A stretch of 64,000 nucleotides of DNA. It comes from Symbiodinium sp. CCMP2592. Taxonomy: Eukaryota > Sar > Dinophyceae > Suessiales > Symbiodiniaceae. Where the stretch lies: positions 354,910 through 418,909 of the forward strand of contig CAJNDT010001280.1 in assembly GCA_905221615.1 (NCBI GenBank). The letters are read 5' to 3'. This document shows, in pieces, positions 51,913 through 63,949 of this stretch. Every line of letters begins with the position of its first letter. The stretch's first letter is position 1. Under the pieces are notes generated by a model. That model saw only the letters and a program-made list of their open reading frames with translations, searched no databases and was not told where the DNA came from. A program made the position numbers and the translations under genes.

Positions 51913-52901
51913 TGTGGTTCAGGGGCATGCGGCTTTTGAAGATGAGGGTCTGCTTGGAGGGGCCGAGGTAGCTGAGGCTTCCTCAGAAGCGAGGTTTATG
52001 GCATAGGCCTTCAGGGCTTGAAAGGGTTCAGGGTGAGCCTAGCTTTTAGGGACTTGGGGTTATGTCGGGGAGGGAAAAGGGGGCCCAGGGTTTGGGGGCC
52101 CGAGGTTTGGGGTTAAGGCGGAGATCAGAAGTGCTTTGCCCCGCCTCGCCATCACAGATGGAGTTAGCCCCACAGATGGTCTGCATGCCGGAGCAGCAGG
52201 AGTTGTCGCCACCTTGCCAGTTTCCATTCTACACGCTGACACTGTGGAGCCTTGCAACCTCTAAGTCCTCAATTCGAAGAACATCTGAGGCTTTATAAAC
52301 AGTCAGTATGAGCATGCGAATGAGTACCAATATTCATACCAATCTTGAAACTGTATGTCAGATTATTACAGTGGCTGCTACAAGTACTGTGAGCCATGCC
52401 CACTTGGCGGCTTGGGGTTTAGGGTTTGAAGGCTTCGTGCTTCTGGATGGCAGCCTCTGTGGATGCTGTTCCTCCTGCTTTTTATGGTACTACTGTGCGA
52501 GGTTGAGAAAAAAGCAGAGGACAGGAACCACGACTGATAACACTACAGATCTTGTCGTCGAAGGCGGAGACGTGGCATCAATCAAACAGTACATATGGTG
52601 AAGATAATTGCTTGTTGCATTGTCCGGCGTAGGTCTTCGTACCTGGAAGCCACTGATCTCCGAACCTGGTTGCAGGTTTGCACTGGGCAAATCTGCGAGC
52701 TCAAATCTGCGAGCTATGGATCTTCCGGACAACGATTCGCCTTTACTTAGGACACTGACTGGACACATGCCGAATGTAAGTGGAGCCAGAACCCTGTCCG
52801 GTGGAGCCAAATCCCAAATCCCAACCTCCGCTGCCCTCTCCTAAGGCGCCCGCATGTCTGACCGATCCATTCCTGGAAAGCGTTTGGCAGGTGGTTCCCG
52901 C

Positions 52902-52996
52902 ATACCACTATGGGCTATTAGACCCAATGGGTACCTTAATCTACCCTTAATAGGGTCCTAATAGGGATCTTTAGGGCCTATTAGCCCATAGTGGTA
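52902..52996. repeat. MITE-like palindrome, family G
   Basis: Arms ATACCACTATGGGCTATTAG and its complement, each followed inward by related ACCC/GGGT-rich text. Confidence 0.85.
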
Positions 52997-54074
52997 ACTA
53001 CAGTATTGAAACTGTCGCATACAGTCCACCTGCGATGAGTAGGCTGCCGCGACAAGAGTGCTGCATTCTGGTCTCTATATAGGTTCCTTATGAAAAAAGA
53101 AGAAGTGTCAATTGAACCGTGGAACCTGATTTACAACACCCGGGGTTCGGCTTTAGGGTGGATGGTATGGATTAAGGTTTCGCGGCTGCCGGGCCGATCC
53201 TAGGCTGATCGGCTAGCCGGGTTCATGGAAGCTCGAGCGAGGAGCAATGCTCTCATCTATGGCCATGCTGGCTGAGGAAGCTTCCCAAACGGTGTCGATC
53301 CTTCAGAGGAAACCTGAAGAGACTCCAGTAATCCATAAGGTGAGGAATCTCCTGGGAAGCACACTCAAAATCGATAATTGAGGTAGATTGAGGGATCACC
53401 CGTTAATCAGACCTGTCATCCTGCATCATGCATGGCTGCAGCAATAGCCAACACAAAGCTTGTTCTGGCTCCTAGAGAAGAAAGTAAACAAAGGTAACTG
53501 CTGCTGACGATCTAGAATCTAGATGTAGTACCGTACGAACTGCAAGAATACTTTTGCCTTTCAATACCTCAGAACGTATAAAGCTAGTCTCCACCAGAAC
53601 GGTACACACAGTGATAAACCCCAAGAATTTTGTAGGCTCTGAACTCTGAGTTCCTCTCAACCTACCTATCCCGAAACCTCAACGATAACCTAGGTGTCTC
53701 TCTCCAATATCCGAGTCCAAACGAACCTCCTCTCTACGCCCTGAACCCAATTCATACCCAACATCCCAAAGGCCTCAGTGCTGGGAACCTAAAACCTAAA
53801 CCCTTAAACTGGGTTGTGAATAAGTACCTCTATAGGAGCTTATACAGAAAATGAACAGTTTCCCGAAGCGCCATCTGGGAAACCCGTGAGGCCTGACACC
53901 GCAAAGCCCTGAATGGTTTCTGATGCCATTCGATAAAGTTCTCCATGCTATAAGTTCTTGCATGAGGATATACCCCAAACCCCTGTTGCAACCCTTGTAT
54001 TTGACAAGAAGCGCACTTCGCAAATCCCGGTGGGCAGTCTGTGGCGGCCTGGGGATGGGCTCAAGACAGCTAAA

Positions 54075-54270
54075 CCCCAAAGGGTCCAATGGTTGATGAT
54101 ATAAATCCTGCATTACCTTAAGGGCCCGAAACTATGGGAATTACGGTATATTCCTTATTATGGGTCATGCAGGATTTAAATCATCAACCGAAGTACCATT
54201 ATCGTAGGTACTTACTAGGTATTTGGGCCCCAAAAGCATATACTCTACTATTACTTGTACCCTTTGGAAA
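54075..54270. repeat. MITE-like palindrome, family K copy 2 (carries a nested family A element)
   Basis: CCCCAAAGGGTCCAA, then the 54091-54190 insertion, then GTACCATTATCGTAGGTACT and ACTTGTACCCTTTGG. Confidence 0.8.
54091..54190. repeat. MITE-like palindrome, family A copy 3, nested in another MITE
   Basis: A 100-bp unit with GGTTGATGAT and ATCATCAACC ends. Its flanks (AAAGGGTCCAA on the left, GTACCATT on the right) join to match the uninterrupted repeat starting at 58486, so this copy inserted into a family K element. Confidence 0.85.
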
Positions 54271-57200
54271 AGAACCTGGGCCTCATCGTGACTTTGCTCA
54301 GCTATGGGCCTTCGGGGATTAGAGGTGAAGAGCAGAGTTTGGGGTTTAGCGTTCAGGGCTTCATGGGACCTTTATGGGGATTCATTTAACATATGGGTTT
54401 TAGAATTGCTTGACAGGGTTGCGCGGGGCTGCTGCGTTGCTCTAAGTTCCGGGTCTCTTCTTCGCGTATTTTTTCTAGTAGGGGTGCAACCACCCTGCGT
54501 ATACTACGGCCTCGAATCTACTGCTTCGCTCTGGATTGCCGGGTCCAGGGGTTAAGTTTAGGGTTGCAGCGTTCGGGAAGGTTTGGTGTGGGTGAGGGAT
54601 ACATTGGCTCTTAAGTAGCTTGGGGACTCCTTAACCGCCAAAGTGTATACTACGTAAGATACGTAAGTATATACCCGTATAAAGGCAGTGGCACCAACAA
54701 GACCGAAAGCCCTGAAGCCTAAAGCTAGCCTCCGCTACATCCCAAAAGTGCCAGCACCCTAAAGCACGCACACACACACAGAGAAGCGTGTAGGAAGGTG
54801 ACTACTCATCAACCCTAAAACCTTAACTGAGGCTTTATAGCGTTATGGAGTGTTTGAGCCTTGCTTAATCCAAAAACGGCCTGAGTCTTAATTAAACAAC
54901 ACCGAAATCCCTAAGACCACCAGGGTCTGGACGGCGGCCGTGAAAATGATCAGCTCAAGCATGCAGCGCATGGTGCCTGTGCCAGACCCCGTGAGTGCGG
55001 ACTGATCCATGAAGTATCGTGCCGATACTGACCACGGCCCCCCACTAAGTGAACTTGGTGTTTCTGGGTTTTCTTCCCAGATCTTTGCGATTCAGTTTTC
55101 AGAAATTGTAGCCCCCAGTGTGGATTGCCTCTGACCCTAAATGACCGTCGAGACTTCATAGAGCCCTATTGCAACCCGTGTAAGACAGAAGTAGGAGCAC
55201 CTAAAGGAACCTTAGACCTTGCAAAGCAGAATTCTCTCTGTGTGGCTTCGGGGTTTCGCAAGGTTGCCGGGGTTGCAAGAGTACCAAGAGTGTCGGGTTT
55301 GGTCTTTGAATTTACAGTTTAGGGTTCGGACAGGATTTTAGGGTTTGGAGTTTAGCCAAGACTATCGGTGGCAAAGGCTACCACAAAACGGATTCCCCAA
55401 GAAGCAGGGCGACAGAGCAAAACTCCTGTTGCAAGAACCCCTAAACTCTAAACCCAATACTAATAGCGTACTGCAATCGCCTTCACCCGGCCTTCACCAG
55501 AAGTCAGAAAGATTCGCCTTACAGCTTCTGCTCTGTAACACGCTTCTTTTCAAGCGAGCCTCAAACCCCACATCCCCCAACCTGAACTTCAAAACCTAAA
55601 CTCGACGGTACATCCCTCAACTCCCAGCACCCGACACCGTAGATCCTACATTAGTCTCAGCCCCAATAGCTCCATACCACCCAAAACGCCTATCAGGACT
55701 CGCCCTCAACCCTAAACCCTGAAGGAACTCGCTGTGCCTCGAAATCCCAAACGCTCGGTGGAGACTGACCCCGGTTCTCCCTCTGCCTTGAGCCAAAGCG
55801 CCCTGTAGTGTTGGGGGTTTCAGGGCTTTGGGCTGTAGGGCTTGATTAGGGTTTCGGGTGTCGTCGCCCCTGGCGGCAGTAGAAGTACAACAGCGCACAA
55901 GACTCCAAGGGTCCGTCTCGACCTTGAAACCCTAAATCCTACCCTAAAGCCCCGAACCCTAAAACTCTAAACAAAAAACGAAACCCCTCACCCTAAAGCC
56001 TCAAACCCTGAAGCCCTAAAACCTCAACTCGACAAATATCGAGGACTACCCCTTTTGGGTACGAAGGCCGGGTCAAGGGCTTGAGCGGTAATGAAGGGTT
56101 TATGGGTTTAGGGTTTATAGGGCTTATAACTTAGGGCTTGGGGTTTTAACCATCTGAGTAGGGTTCCTTCAGCCCGAAAAGGGGTCTACGCGGGATCTAT
56201 AAATAGAAAAGGTTCTACAATCTAGGGGCATTAGGGGAGGGTTCCTTGAAAGGGTTCCTGAAAAGGATAATACGGTTCTGAGGTATGTTATAGAATAGAC
56301 ATACTAAGCAACACTAGGCAACAGTATTGGTAACTATTCACGCCCTCATAGTACGTTGGCCCGGCCTAGGCCTGTGGGTTAACTACCCACCGAGCCACCC
56401 AGCTTCCTAGCTACCTGTCTACTTGCCTGCATGCATAGATTTTGTAATCTACAGACGCCCTGTACACCGCAGCTCGGACCCATGCGAGCGGGAATGGTGC
56501 GCACCAGATGTTCGGATCGCTCTTCATCCGCTTGTGAAGCGGTGTCTGCTTCTCATTCTCCAACTGCAATACCTGTCACATTCCCTCAGGGTCCATGTGC
56601 CATATTGTACACACGATAGCCTGTAGTCCGTATACTGGTACTTTAATCCCACAGCATGTGCTACTACTATTACCTTTACCGACTCACAATCCTGTTCACT
56701 GTGGTCGTAGGCAGTCGCCGAGACCTCTTCCCATGCTGCAAGCCCGAAGCGAGACACCCACAAACCCATCCAAGCTCTGAAGGCACTACTAGGCAACCCG
56801 ACAACTGAGTAGGGCCGAGACGGACTTCAAAAGCTCGTTCAAGGAAATCTGAAAAGGCTTGCTGGCCTTTCCACAGGGGGTGGACTTGTTAATTTCAGGT
56901 CGGGCTCATCGTGTTACGGCTCAGAGTGCCGCTCGTACTGGCATTGTGGTCTGGATGTACAGTTAAAACCGGACTGGGATCCAAAGCGATGGAGGACTAG
57001 AAAGGAAGTATGTGACACAGTTGCTTTGGGGCTCTTTGAGTCTACATCCTGCAAGCGTTGACATGTGACTTTTTCGCTTCACTGAGATTGAGCAGGGCCG
57101 ATACTACTGTGGTGAAGCGGGGTCCTGTACTAATGCTGTTCTTCATTATTGCTAGTGCGATCATCTCTCTTTTCATTGCTACTACTGTCATTATTCGTAT

Positions 57201-58007
57201 CAGTATTCAAAAACCGATTCTAATTGTTGTTGTTATCATTTTCGTTGTTATTGGTGTTATCATATCGTTACTGTTAGTGTTGCTTGCAGAACTTTTCGCT
57301 ATAATAAGCTATTATTTTTGTGTTTGTTACTACGCTTACTGTGATCGTCATGAGTGTTGCTGCTTTTATACTTACTACTTACCTGTCTCCTTTTGTGCCC
57401 GACCGCCATCTTCGCGTCTTTCTATTGCGGCTGATGGAAACTGTACCGCTATCCTAGTCCTAAGGGCCACTGTGCCCAGATAGCATAGACCTAGGCCAAA
57501 AATATACACCTATAGGGTCTACTTAAAGACCAAAACAGATAGGACTCTTGGGGTAGTCCACCTCTCGGTCAGTGTCAATCTCCGTCTCTGTTTTTCGGTT
57601 GGTCTCTAGTTGCGAACAGAGAAGGAAAACTAAAATATGGGCAAGCTCATAGGTACGACTGTAGAAGTCTTGGGTTCAGAGTGGGTGGAGGCAACAGAAC
57701 ACGACAACTACTGTCGCACGTGCTTCCTGCAACAGACCTGCATCAACCACTTCTCACCCTGCCCTGAACGCTAAACCCTAAACTCTAAACTCTACACCCT
57801 AAACCCTGCCTGCCGTTCAAGCACCATGGTGTGTGCCACCTGCAGGAAAGGGTAAACTTCAATTGCACACGAAGGGCTCGCTACGCCTGAATGAAGGAAT
57901 ATACATCAACATATGCGAAGCTGTAGTTTATGATTTCTGGTAACCATGTTAATTCTTGAAAGGCTTATACAGGGCGTAGTTTCATATGTTAAAGGTACAA
58001 AGACTCC

Positions 58008-58109
58008 GTAGTTCGGAAATTAGGGTCCCATTTCAAGTCCCTAAAATAGTGTGGCATCCTTTTGAAAGGGACCTTACAAGGAACCCTAATTTAGAGAACC
58101 ACCCACATG
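58008..58109. repeat. MITE-like palindrome, family B-related
   Basis: Shows AAATTAGGGTCCC near the left end and ACCCTAATTTAGAGAACCAC toward the right. Confidence 0.7.
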
Positions 58110-58485
58110 TAGAGGGCAATTCGGGATTCCTGTGGGCATCCCCTATCGACCTGGGTTTTAAGGCCTTCCAAGCGTTCGGGGATTCTAGGGTTTAGGGTTT
58201 CTACGATTCTAGGGTTTTTCAAAGAGGGTGAAAATAGGCATCGCTCCGAGCTTTTCGACGTGGCTTTGAAAGCTGGAAAGCTCCGGTGCCGCTAGCTTGC
58301 ACAACGAAGTATGCACGGCATAGGAAGCTTTCAAAGAAGGAGCAACCGTGTTGGGCCCCAGCTAAGAGAGTGAGATTCTCATCTCCTACGCATGTTGCTC
58401 CAAAGTCTCCTGTAAGAGGGACCCGGAGTAGCAAGATCGCGCCGTGGCACTCAGAACGACGATTCAACGAAGAGCCCAAAGGGTC

Positions 58486-58621
58486 CAAGTACCATTGTAG
58501 TAGGTATTTGGGCCCCGAAAGTATTATGCTATGCCGTACCATTACTTGCACCCCCCAAACCCTCAACCCCCAAACTTCCTAATCAAACCTTAAGCTATAC
58601 CATTACTTGGACCCTTTGGGG
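58486..58621. repeat. MITE-like palindrome, family K copy 1 (uninterrupted)
   Basis: Ends CCCAAAGGGTCCAAGTACCA and TACTTGGACCCTTTGGGG. It carries the intact sequence interrupted by a family A element near 54,090. Confidence 0.8.
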
Positions 58622-58745
58622 AGGTGGTCGTCGACTGCTCAACTCCGAACCTCCCTCGGAGAGTCTCCTTACGCTTGGCACGCACAGGGCTGGCTCAGCC
58701 CGGCCACGTAGGAACAGCCCTCTGTTGAGAGAGTGGAAGTGAATG

Positions 58746-58852
58746 TAGGAGCCTTAATAATTAGGATAGTGTTTGGGGCCCCATGATACTGTAACTCTAA
58801 AAAGGAACCCCCCACAGCAGTATTGGTAATTATTCAGGCCCCTAAAGTATGA
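58746..58852. repeat. MITE-like element, family F copy 5
   Basis: TAGGAGCCTTAATAATTAGG at the left and AGTATTGGTAATTATTCAGG plus CCCCTAA at the right. Confidence 0.8.
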
Positions 58853-59557
58853 CACACTGCCTCAGGGCAAAGTGAACCTGTACAGCACGGTGAAGCATCT
58901 TCACCTCTATAAGCGTGGCTTATATCGCGCTCTTTCTGAAATCTAGCTGTGGGCCGGCGAGGCCAGGAGTACTGTTATTTAAGGTAGGGTTTAGGGGTAC
59001 AGGGTCTACATGGCTAGAAGGGGCTTTGGGTATGGGATGGTATGGGACACTCGAAAGAATGCTAGTACACATTCTTCTGGGCCTTTCTTGTGCATCTTCT
59101 GAGCCCTTCAGGACACAAGGATCCTTAACCAAATGCTTAAGCTTTGCAAGACGTCCGAGGTTTGCCTGCAAACCCTTCTTTTCTAAAGGCCCTATGCGCG
59201 GGTTCTACACATCTCATAGTGCAGCCCTAAAATACCGATTTGGAAGAGATTCGATGCGTAAGCACAGAGTAGCTCGGCCAAGTCCCCGGCACAGGGGAGC
59301 TCATGAAATGTGGCACGCACAGGGCCCACAGCAAAGGGGCCTGGGCCACACACCTGAATTGAGTTACCAAGATGACAAGATTCCTGTCTATATACTGCAC
59401 CATGATATACGCGCTAAACTGCCTATTCCAACTACTAAGGCCGTATTATTCAACCCGATGATAGATCCCATGTTCCGGGATCACCAGGAGTAGTGCTCGT
59501 GGTATGGCACGGATGGCTCCAAAGAACTCCAGGTCTCCTGGCTCAGGGGTATATACC

Positions 59558-59673
59558 CTACTTAAAGGATCATGGTACTTAGTAACTAGGGTTATTATTA
59601 GGGTAACTATACTTATAACCCCAATTATGGTACTTATAGCCTTACTTACTAAGTCCCATGATCCTCCAAGTAG
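59558..59673. repeat. MITE-like palindrome, family E copy 2
   Basis: Nearly identical to the copy at 21709, in the same orientation, with the left arm GGATCATGGTACTTAGTAA carrying a substitution. The similarity implies recent spread. Confidence 0.9.
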
Positions 59674-59832
59674 ACACCTAAACCCACCTCTAAACCCTTT
59701 CAGCCCCAAATTACCCTAAACCCTTAATTAACCCCGAATCCCTAAACCCTGCTAAACCCTGCTACACCCTTAAACTCTATAATCCTCAAACCCTGCGAAA
59801 CCCGTACACCCACAAACCCCTAAACCCTGTTG

Positions 59833-59865
<33 letters not shown>

Positions 59866-59949
59866 TTTTGTGAGGATAGGGAGGCTTCTCAGAAGGGTAC
59901 TTGTCAGTGCGTTTAACCCTATTCAACAATATTCAGAAATGTTTGAATT

Positions 59950-60130
59950 TCTGCTTAAATATTCGGAAATATTCCGTTTTCTTCGGTAAACTTCCATAAT
60001 ATTCTTCATTCTTCCAGGTTCTTCACCATTATTCTTAGATCTTCGTAAATCTTCGAAATTATTCGAAATTATTCGAAATTATTCCAAATTATTCCAAATT
60101 CTTCGTTGTATCTGCGGAGAACTTCAAACA
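59950..60130. repeat. AT-rich ATTCGAAATT-type degenerate repeat leader of the satellite
   Basis: Variants of TATTCGAAAT/CTTCGTAAAT repeat at ~10-12 bp spacing, leading into the satellite. Confidence 0.75.
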
Positions 60131-60186
60131 CTTTTCTAGACTTCTGCTTGTTACAATTCGCACCCGCTCGCACCCTGATTAGCGTC

Positions 60187-61530
60187 TGCTTGTGTTTCTT
60201 GGATTCCAAGCACAAATCCTATGGGAAATTACAATTCGCACCCTTGTTTTTCTTGGATTCCAAGCACAAATCCTATGGGAAATGACAATTCGCACCCTGT
60301 TCGGAAATACATATCCTATGGGAAATTACAATTCGCACCCTGTTCGGAAATACATATCCTATGGGAAATTACAATTCGCACCCTTGTTTTTCTTGGATTC
60401 CAAGCACAAATCCTATGGGAAATTACAATTCGCACCCTGTTCGGAAATACATATCCTATGGGAAATTACAATTCGCACCCTGTTTTTCTTGGATTCCAAG
60501 CACAAATCCTATGGGAAATTACAATTCACACCCTGTTCGGAAATACATATCCTATGGGAAATTACAATTCGCACCCTTGTTTTTCTTGGATTCCAAGCAC
60601 AAATCCTATGGGAAATGACAATTCGCACCCTGTTCGGAAATACATATCCTATGGGAAATTACAATTCGCACCCGCTCGCACCCTGATTAGCGCCTGTGTT
60701 TCTTGGATTCCAAGCACAAATCCTATCGGAAATTACAATTCGGAAATACATATCCTATGGGAAATTACAATTCGCACCCTTGTTTTTCTTGGATTCCAAG
60801 CACAAATCCTATGGGAAATTACAATTCGCACCCTGTTCGGAAATACATATCCTATGGGAAATTACAATTCGCACCCTTGTTTTTCTTGGATTCCAAGCAC
60901 AAATCCTATGGGAAATTACAATTCGCACCCTGTTCGGAAATACATATCCTATGGGAAATTACAATTCGCACCCTTGTTTTTCTTGGATTCCAAGCACAAA
61001 TCCTATGGGAAATTACAATTCGCACCCTGTTCGGAAATACATATCCTATGGGAAATTACAAATTCGCACCCTTGTTTTTCTTGGATTCCAAGCACAAATC
61101 CTATGGGAAATTACAATTCGCACCCTGTTCGGAAATACATTAAGTAGACTCTGTTTCTTGGCATCCAGGTACAGCATCCTATGGGAAATTACAATTCGCA
61201 CCCTTGTTTTTCTTGGATTCCAAGCACAAATCCTATGGGAAATTACAATTCGCACCCTGTTCGGAAATACATATCCTATGGGAAATTACAATTCGCAGCC
61301 TTGTTTTTCTTGGATTCCAAGCACAAATCCTATGGGAAATTACAATTCGCACCCTGTTCGGAAATACATATCCTATGGGAAATTACAAATTCGCACCCTT
61401 GTTTTTCTTGGATTCCAAGCACAAATTCTATGGGAATTTACAATTCGCACCCTGTTCGGAAATACATTAAGTAGACTCTGTTTCTTGGCATCCAGGTACA
61501 GCATCCTATGGGAAATTACAAGTTATAGTC
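60187..61530. repeat. Two-module satellite array (~54-bp and ~43-bp modules)
   Basis: The modules share ATGGGAAATTACAATTCGCA and CCCT. Module A adds a TTCTTGGATTCCAAGCACAA segment, module B adds GTTCGGAAATACATATCC. They mostly alternate, giving a ~97-98 bp higher-order unit, about 13 times. Two variant units with TTAAGTAGACTCTG occur near 61141 and 61447. All three plus-strand frames stay open over hundreds of codons because the unit lacks stops and is not a multiple of three. This is a repeat effect, not evidence of protein. Confidence 0.95.
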
Positions 61531-62185
61531 TAGAGTAAGAAGGCTGCAAGTACAAGCACTCAATGTTTCTCAGACCGTACAAACATTATGATTCAATACA
61601 AACGATCATATTAAACCCTAGCCTTGACTACAACGAATCTTCTTGCCTACGCTTCCCCGGGCCCCCTTTGGAATGCGGTCCTGCTTCAGAGGCACATGAA
61701 ACACACAAGGCATTCCTTACATCAGACGTGAACTCACAGACCCGAGGTTCAGGACTTAAGCCCTGGTTCTTAGGTGTTAGGGCTCAGCAGTCAGAGATGC
61801 ACATATTCTTCCTCATATGCCAAAACTTTACACAGGTGCACATGGTCTTCGTGGTAGCTATGGGCATAGGTGAGATAGAAGCCAAGAAGCTGGAATAATT
61901 ACCAGTACTTTTGCTCAGGGCTCAAGGCTCCTTGTTTTTACTGTTACACATCCCGGCGTTCACGGCTTTGAAACATGCGACAATAATCAACAACATGTTG
62001 TTACGACGCTGTGCCAATCCTAAACCCCACGTACTCTTGGACACCCCGCCTCCGTTGCACGAGGCTCATAGTGTGGCCCTATTTCGGACTTCAGGCGCTT
62101 CCATCATTTCTTTTCTGCCTTCCTTCCTTCCTTTCCTGCTTCCTGCATCTTTTGGCGTCGTCCCGCGCACCATCTTCTCCAGCAT

Positions 62186-62352
62186 CGCCGGCGTCCCTGG
62201 CAGGCGTCCCTTGCGTCCCCAGCGTCCCGTCCCCAGCGTCCCCGGCGTCCCTGGCGTCCCGCGCCCGGCGTCCCTGGCGTCCCCAGCGTCCCGGCATCCC
62301 CGGCGTCCCTGGCGTCCCCAGCGTCCCTGGCGTCCCCAGCGTCCCGGGCCCC
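62186..62352. repeat. GC-rich 9-bp repeat (CCCNGCGTC)
   Basis: CCTGGCGTC, CCCAGCGTC and CCCGGCGTC units, about 18 in tandem. Confidence 0.9.
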
Positions 62353-62392
62353 AGCAGCACATATAATCAAAAAAAGAAAAAAATCAAACCTG

Positions 62393-62562
62393 AAAGGTAG
62401 AAAAAGGTAGAAAAAGGTAGAAAAAAGTAGAAAAAGGTAGAAAAAGGTAGAAAAAGGTAGAAAAAGGTAGAAAAAGGTAGAAAAAGGTAGAAAAAGGTAG
62501 AAAAAGGTAGAAAAAGGTAGAAAAAGGTAGAAAAAGGTAGAAAAGGTAGAAAAACGAAGAAA
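62393..62562. repeat. 10-bp tandem repeat (AAAAAGGTAG)
   Basis: About 16 nearly perfect copies; one has AAAAAAGTAG and one is shortened by an A. Confidence 0.97.
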
Positions 62563-62736
62563 TGGGGGATACCGTGTGTGTGTACAAATGAAAAAAAATG
62601 GTGTTGGGAACCAGGCATGTCTTGACAGACAGGCAGAAACCGGAATATTTTGGAAGAAAACTGCAGAATTCCGACGAATCTAGAAGAATTTAGAAGAATT
62701 TAAAAGCATGCAGCAGTCTTACGTAGAACAGGGAAG

Positions 62737-63600
62737 ACTACAAGGCTTGCTCCAGACACTCGCACCAAAAGCATTTGCATGAATTTTGCATAAAAAAAAC
62801 AAAAAAAAATCCTCGCTTCGCGAACATCCATATTTGTTTCAACTCTAGTACTCCACACACACTACAAGGCTTGCTCCAGACACTCGCACCAAAAGCATTT
62901 GCATGAATTTTGCATAAAAAAAACAAAAAATTTCCTCGCTTCGCGAACATCCATATTTGTTTTCAACTCTAGTACTCCACACACACTACAAGGCTTGCTC
63001 CAGACACTCGCACCAAAAGCATTTGCATGAATTTTGCATAAAAAACAAAAAAATTTCCTCGCTTCGCGAACATCCATATTTGTTTTCAACTCTAGTACTC
63101 CACACACACTACAAGGCTTGCTCCAGACACTCGCACCAAAAGCATTTGCATGAATTTTGCATAAAAAAAACAAAAAAAATTCCTCGCTTCGCGAACATCC
63201 ATATTTGTTTTCAACTCTAGTACTCCACACACACTACAAGGCTTGCTCCAGACACTCGCACCAAAAGCATTTGCATGAATTTTGCATAAAAAAACCCAAA
63301 AAATTTCCTCGCTTCGCGAACATCCATATTTGTTTTCAACTCTAGTACTCCACACACACTACAAGGCTTGCTCCAGACACTCGCACCAAAAGCATTTGCA
63401 TGAATTTTGCACAAAAAAAAACAAAAAAAATCCTCGCTTCGCGAACATCCATATTTGTTTTCAACTCTAGTACTCCACACACACTACAAGGCTTGCTCCA
63501 GACACTCGCACCAAAAGCATTTGCATGAATTTTGCACAAAAAAAACAAAAAAAAGTCCTCGCTTCGCGAACATAGCAAAGGGTTTCAATTTTCCACACAC
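62737..63600. repeat. ~124-bp satellite, seven copies
   Basis: Units begin ACTACAAGGCTTGCTCCAGA at 62737, 62861, 62985, 63108, 63233, 63358 and ~63483. Length varies from 123 to 125 through the A-run lengths. CTCGCTTCGCGAACAT near the middle contains a TTCGCGAA palindrome. The last unit is altered after CGCGAACAT. Confidence 0.97.
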
Positions 63601-63745
63601 ATAGTCTAATACTCTGTTACTCTATTACTCTATTATTCTATTACTCTATTACTCTATTACTCAAATACTCTAGTACTCTATTAGTCTATTACTCTGTTAC
63701 TCTATTACCCTATTATTCTATTACTCTATTACTTTACTACTCGAT
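63601..63745. repeat. 8-bp tandem repeat (TATTACTC)
   Basis: About 17 degenerate units with TATTATTC, AGTACTC and TATTAGTC variants. Confidence 0.9.
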
Positions 63746-63840
63746 TACTCATATTTGTTTTCAACTCTAGTACTCCCACAAAGTGGGTGTTTTCACCCAA
63801 ACCCTAAACCTCTCTATCATATGATAATTTAAACCCTAAT

Positions 63841-63945
63841 GGCTTCGTCGTTTAAGGTCAAACCTTCGTCGTTTAAGGTCAAACTTTCGTCGTTTAAGGT
63901 CAAAGCTTCGTCGTTTAAGGTCAAACCTTCGTCGTTTAAGGTCAC
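63841..63945. repeat. 21-bp tandem repeat, five copies
   Basis: CTTCGTCGTTTAAGGTCAAA-type units. The first base after the AAA run varies and the final copy ends in CACC. Confidence 0.95.
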
Positions 63946-63949
63946 CCTT

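Larger units (their letters stand above)
47467..59949. other. Gene-free block
   Basis: Scattered TTTAGGG words plus B, E, F, G and K family elements, a J-like partial near 49,655-49,790, a degenerate palindrome at 47,690-47,760 and an (ACT)n run near 59,829-59,862. Frames of 180-190 residues at 49286, 49926 and 58915 show no domains. I support no host gene here. Confidence 0.5.

Noticed and set aside
57058..57483. 141-residue hydrophobic frame resembling several membrane segments
   Set aside because: The hydrophobicity comes from ATT/GTT-rich low-complexity sequence, with no family match or gene context.
60192..61538. Open frames of 146-308 residues (MGNYNSHP... type)
   Set aside because: They are the satellite read in all three frames; the unit has no stops and its length is not a multiple of three.
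62738..63604. Repeated 60-120 residue frames on both strands
   Set aside because: These are by-products of the 124-bp satellite.
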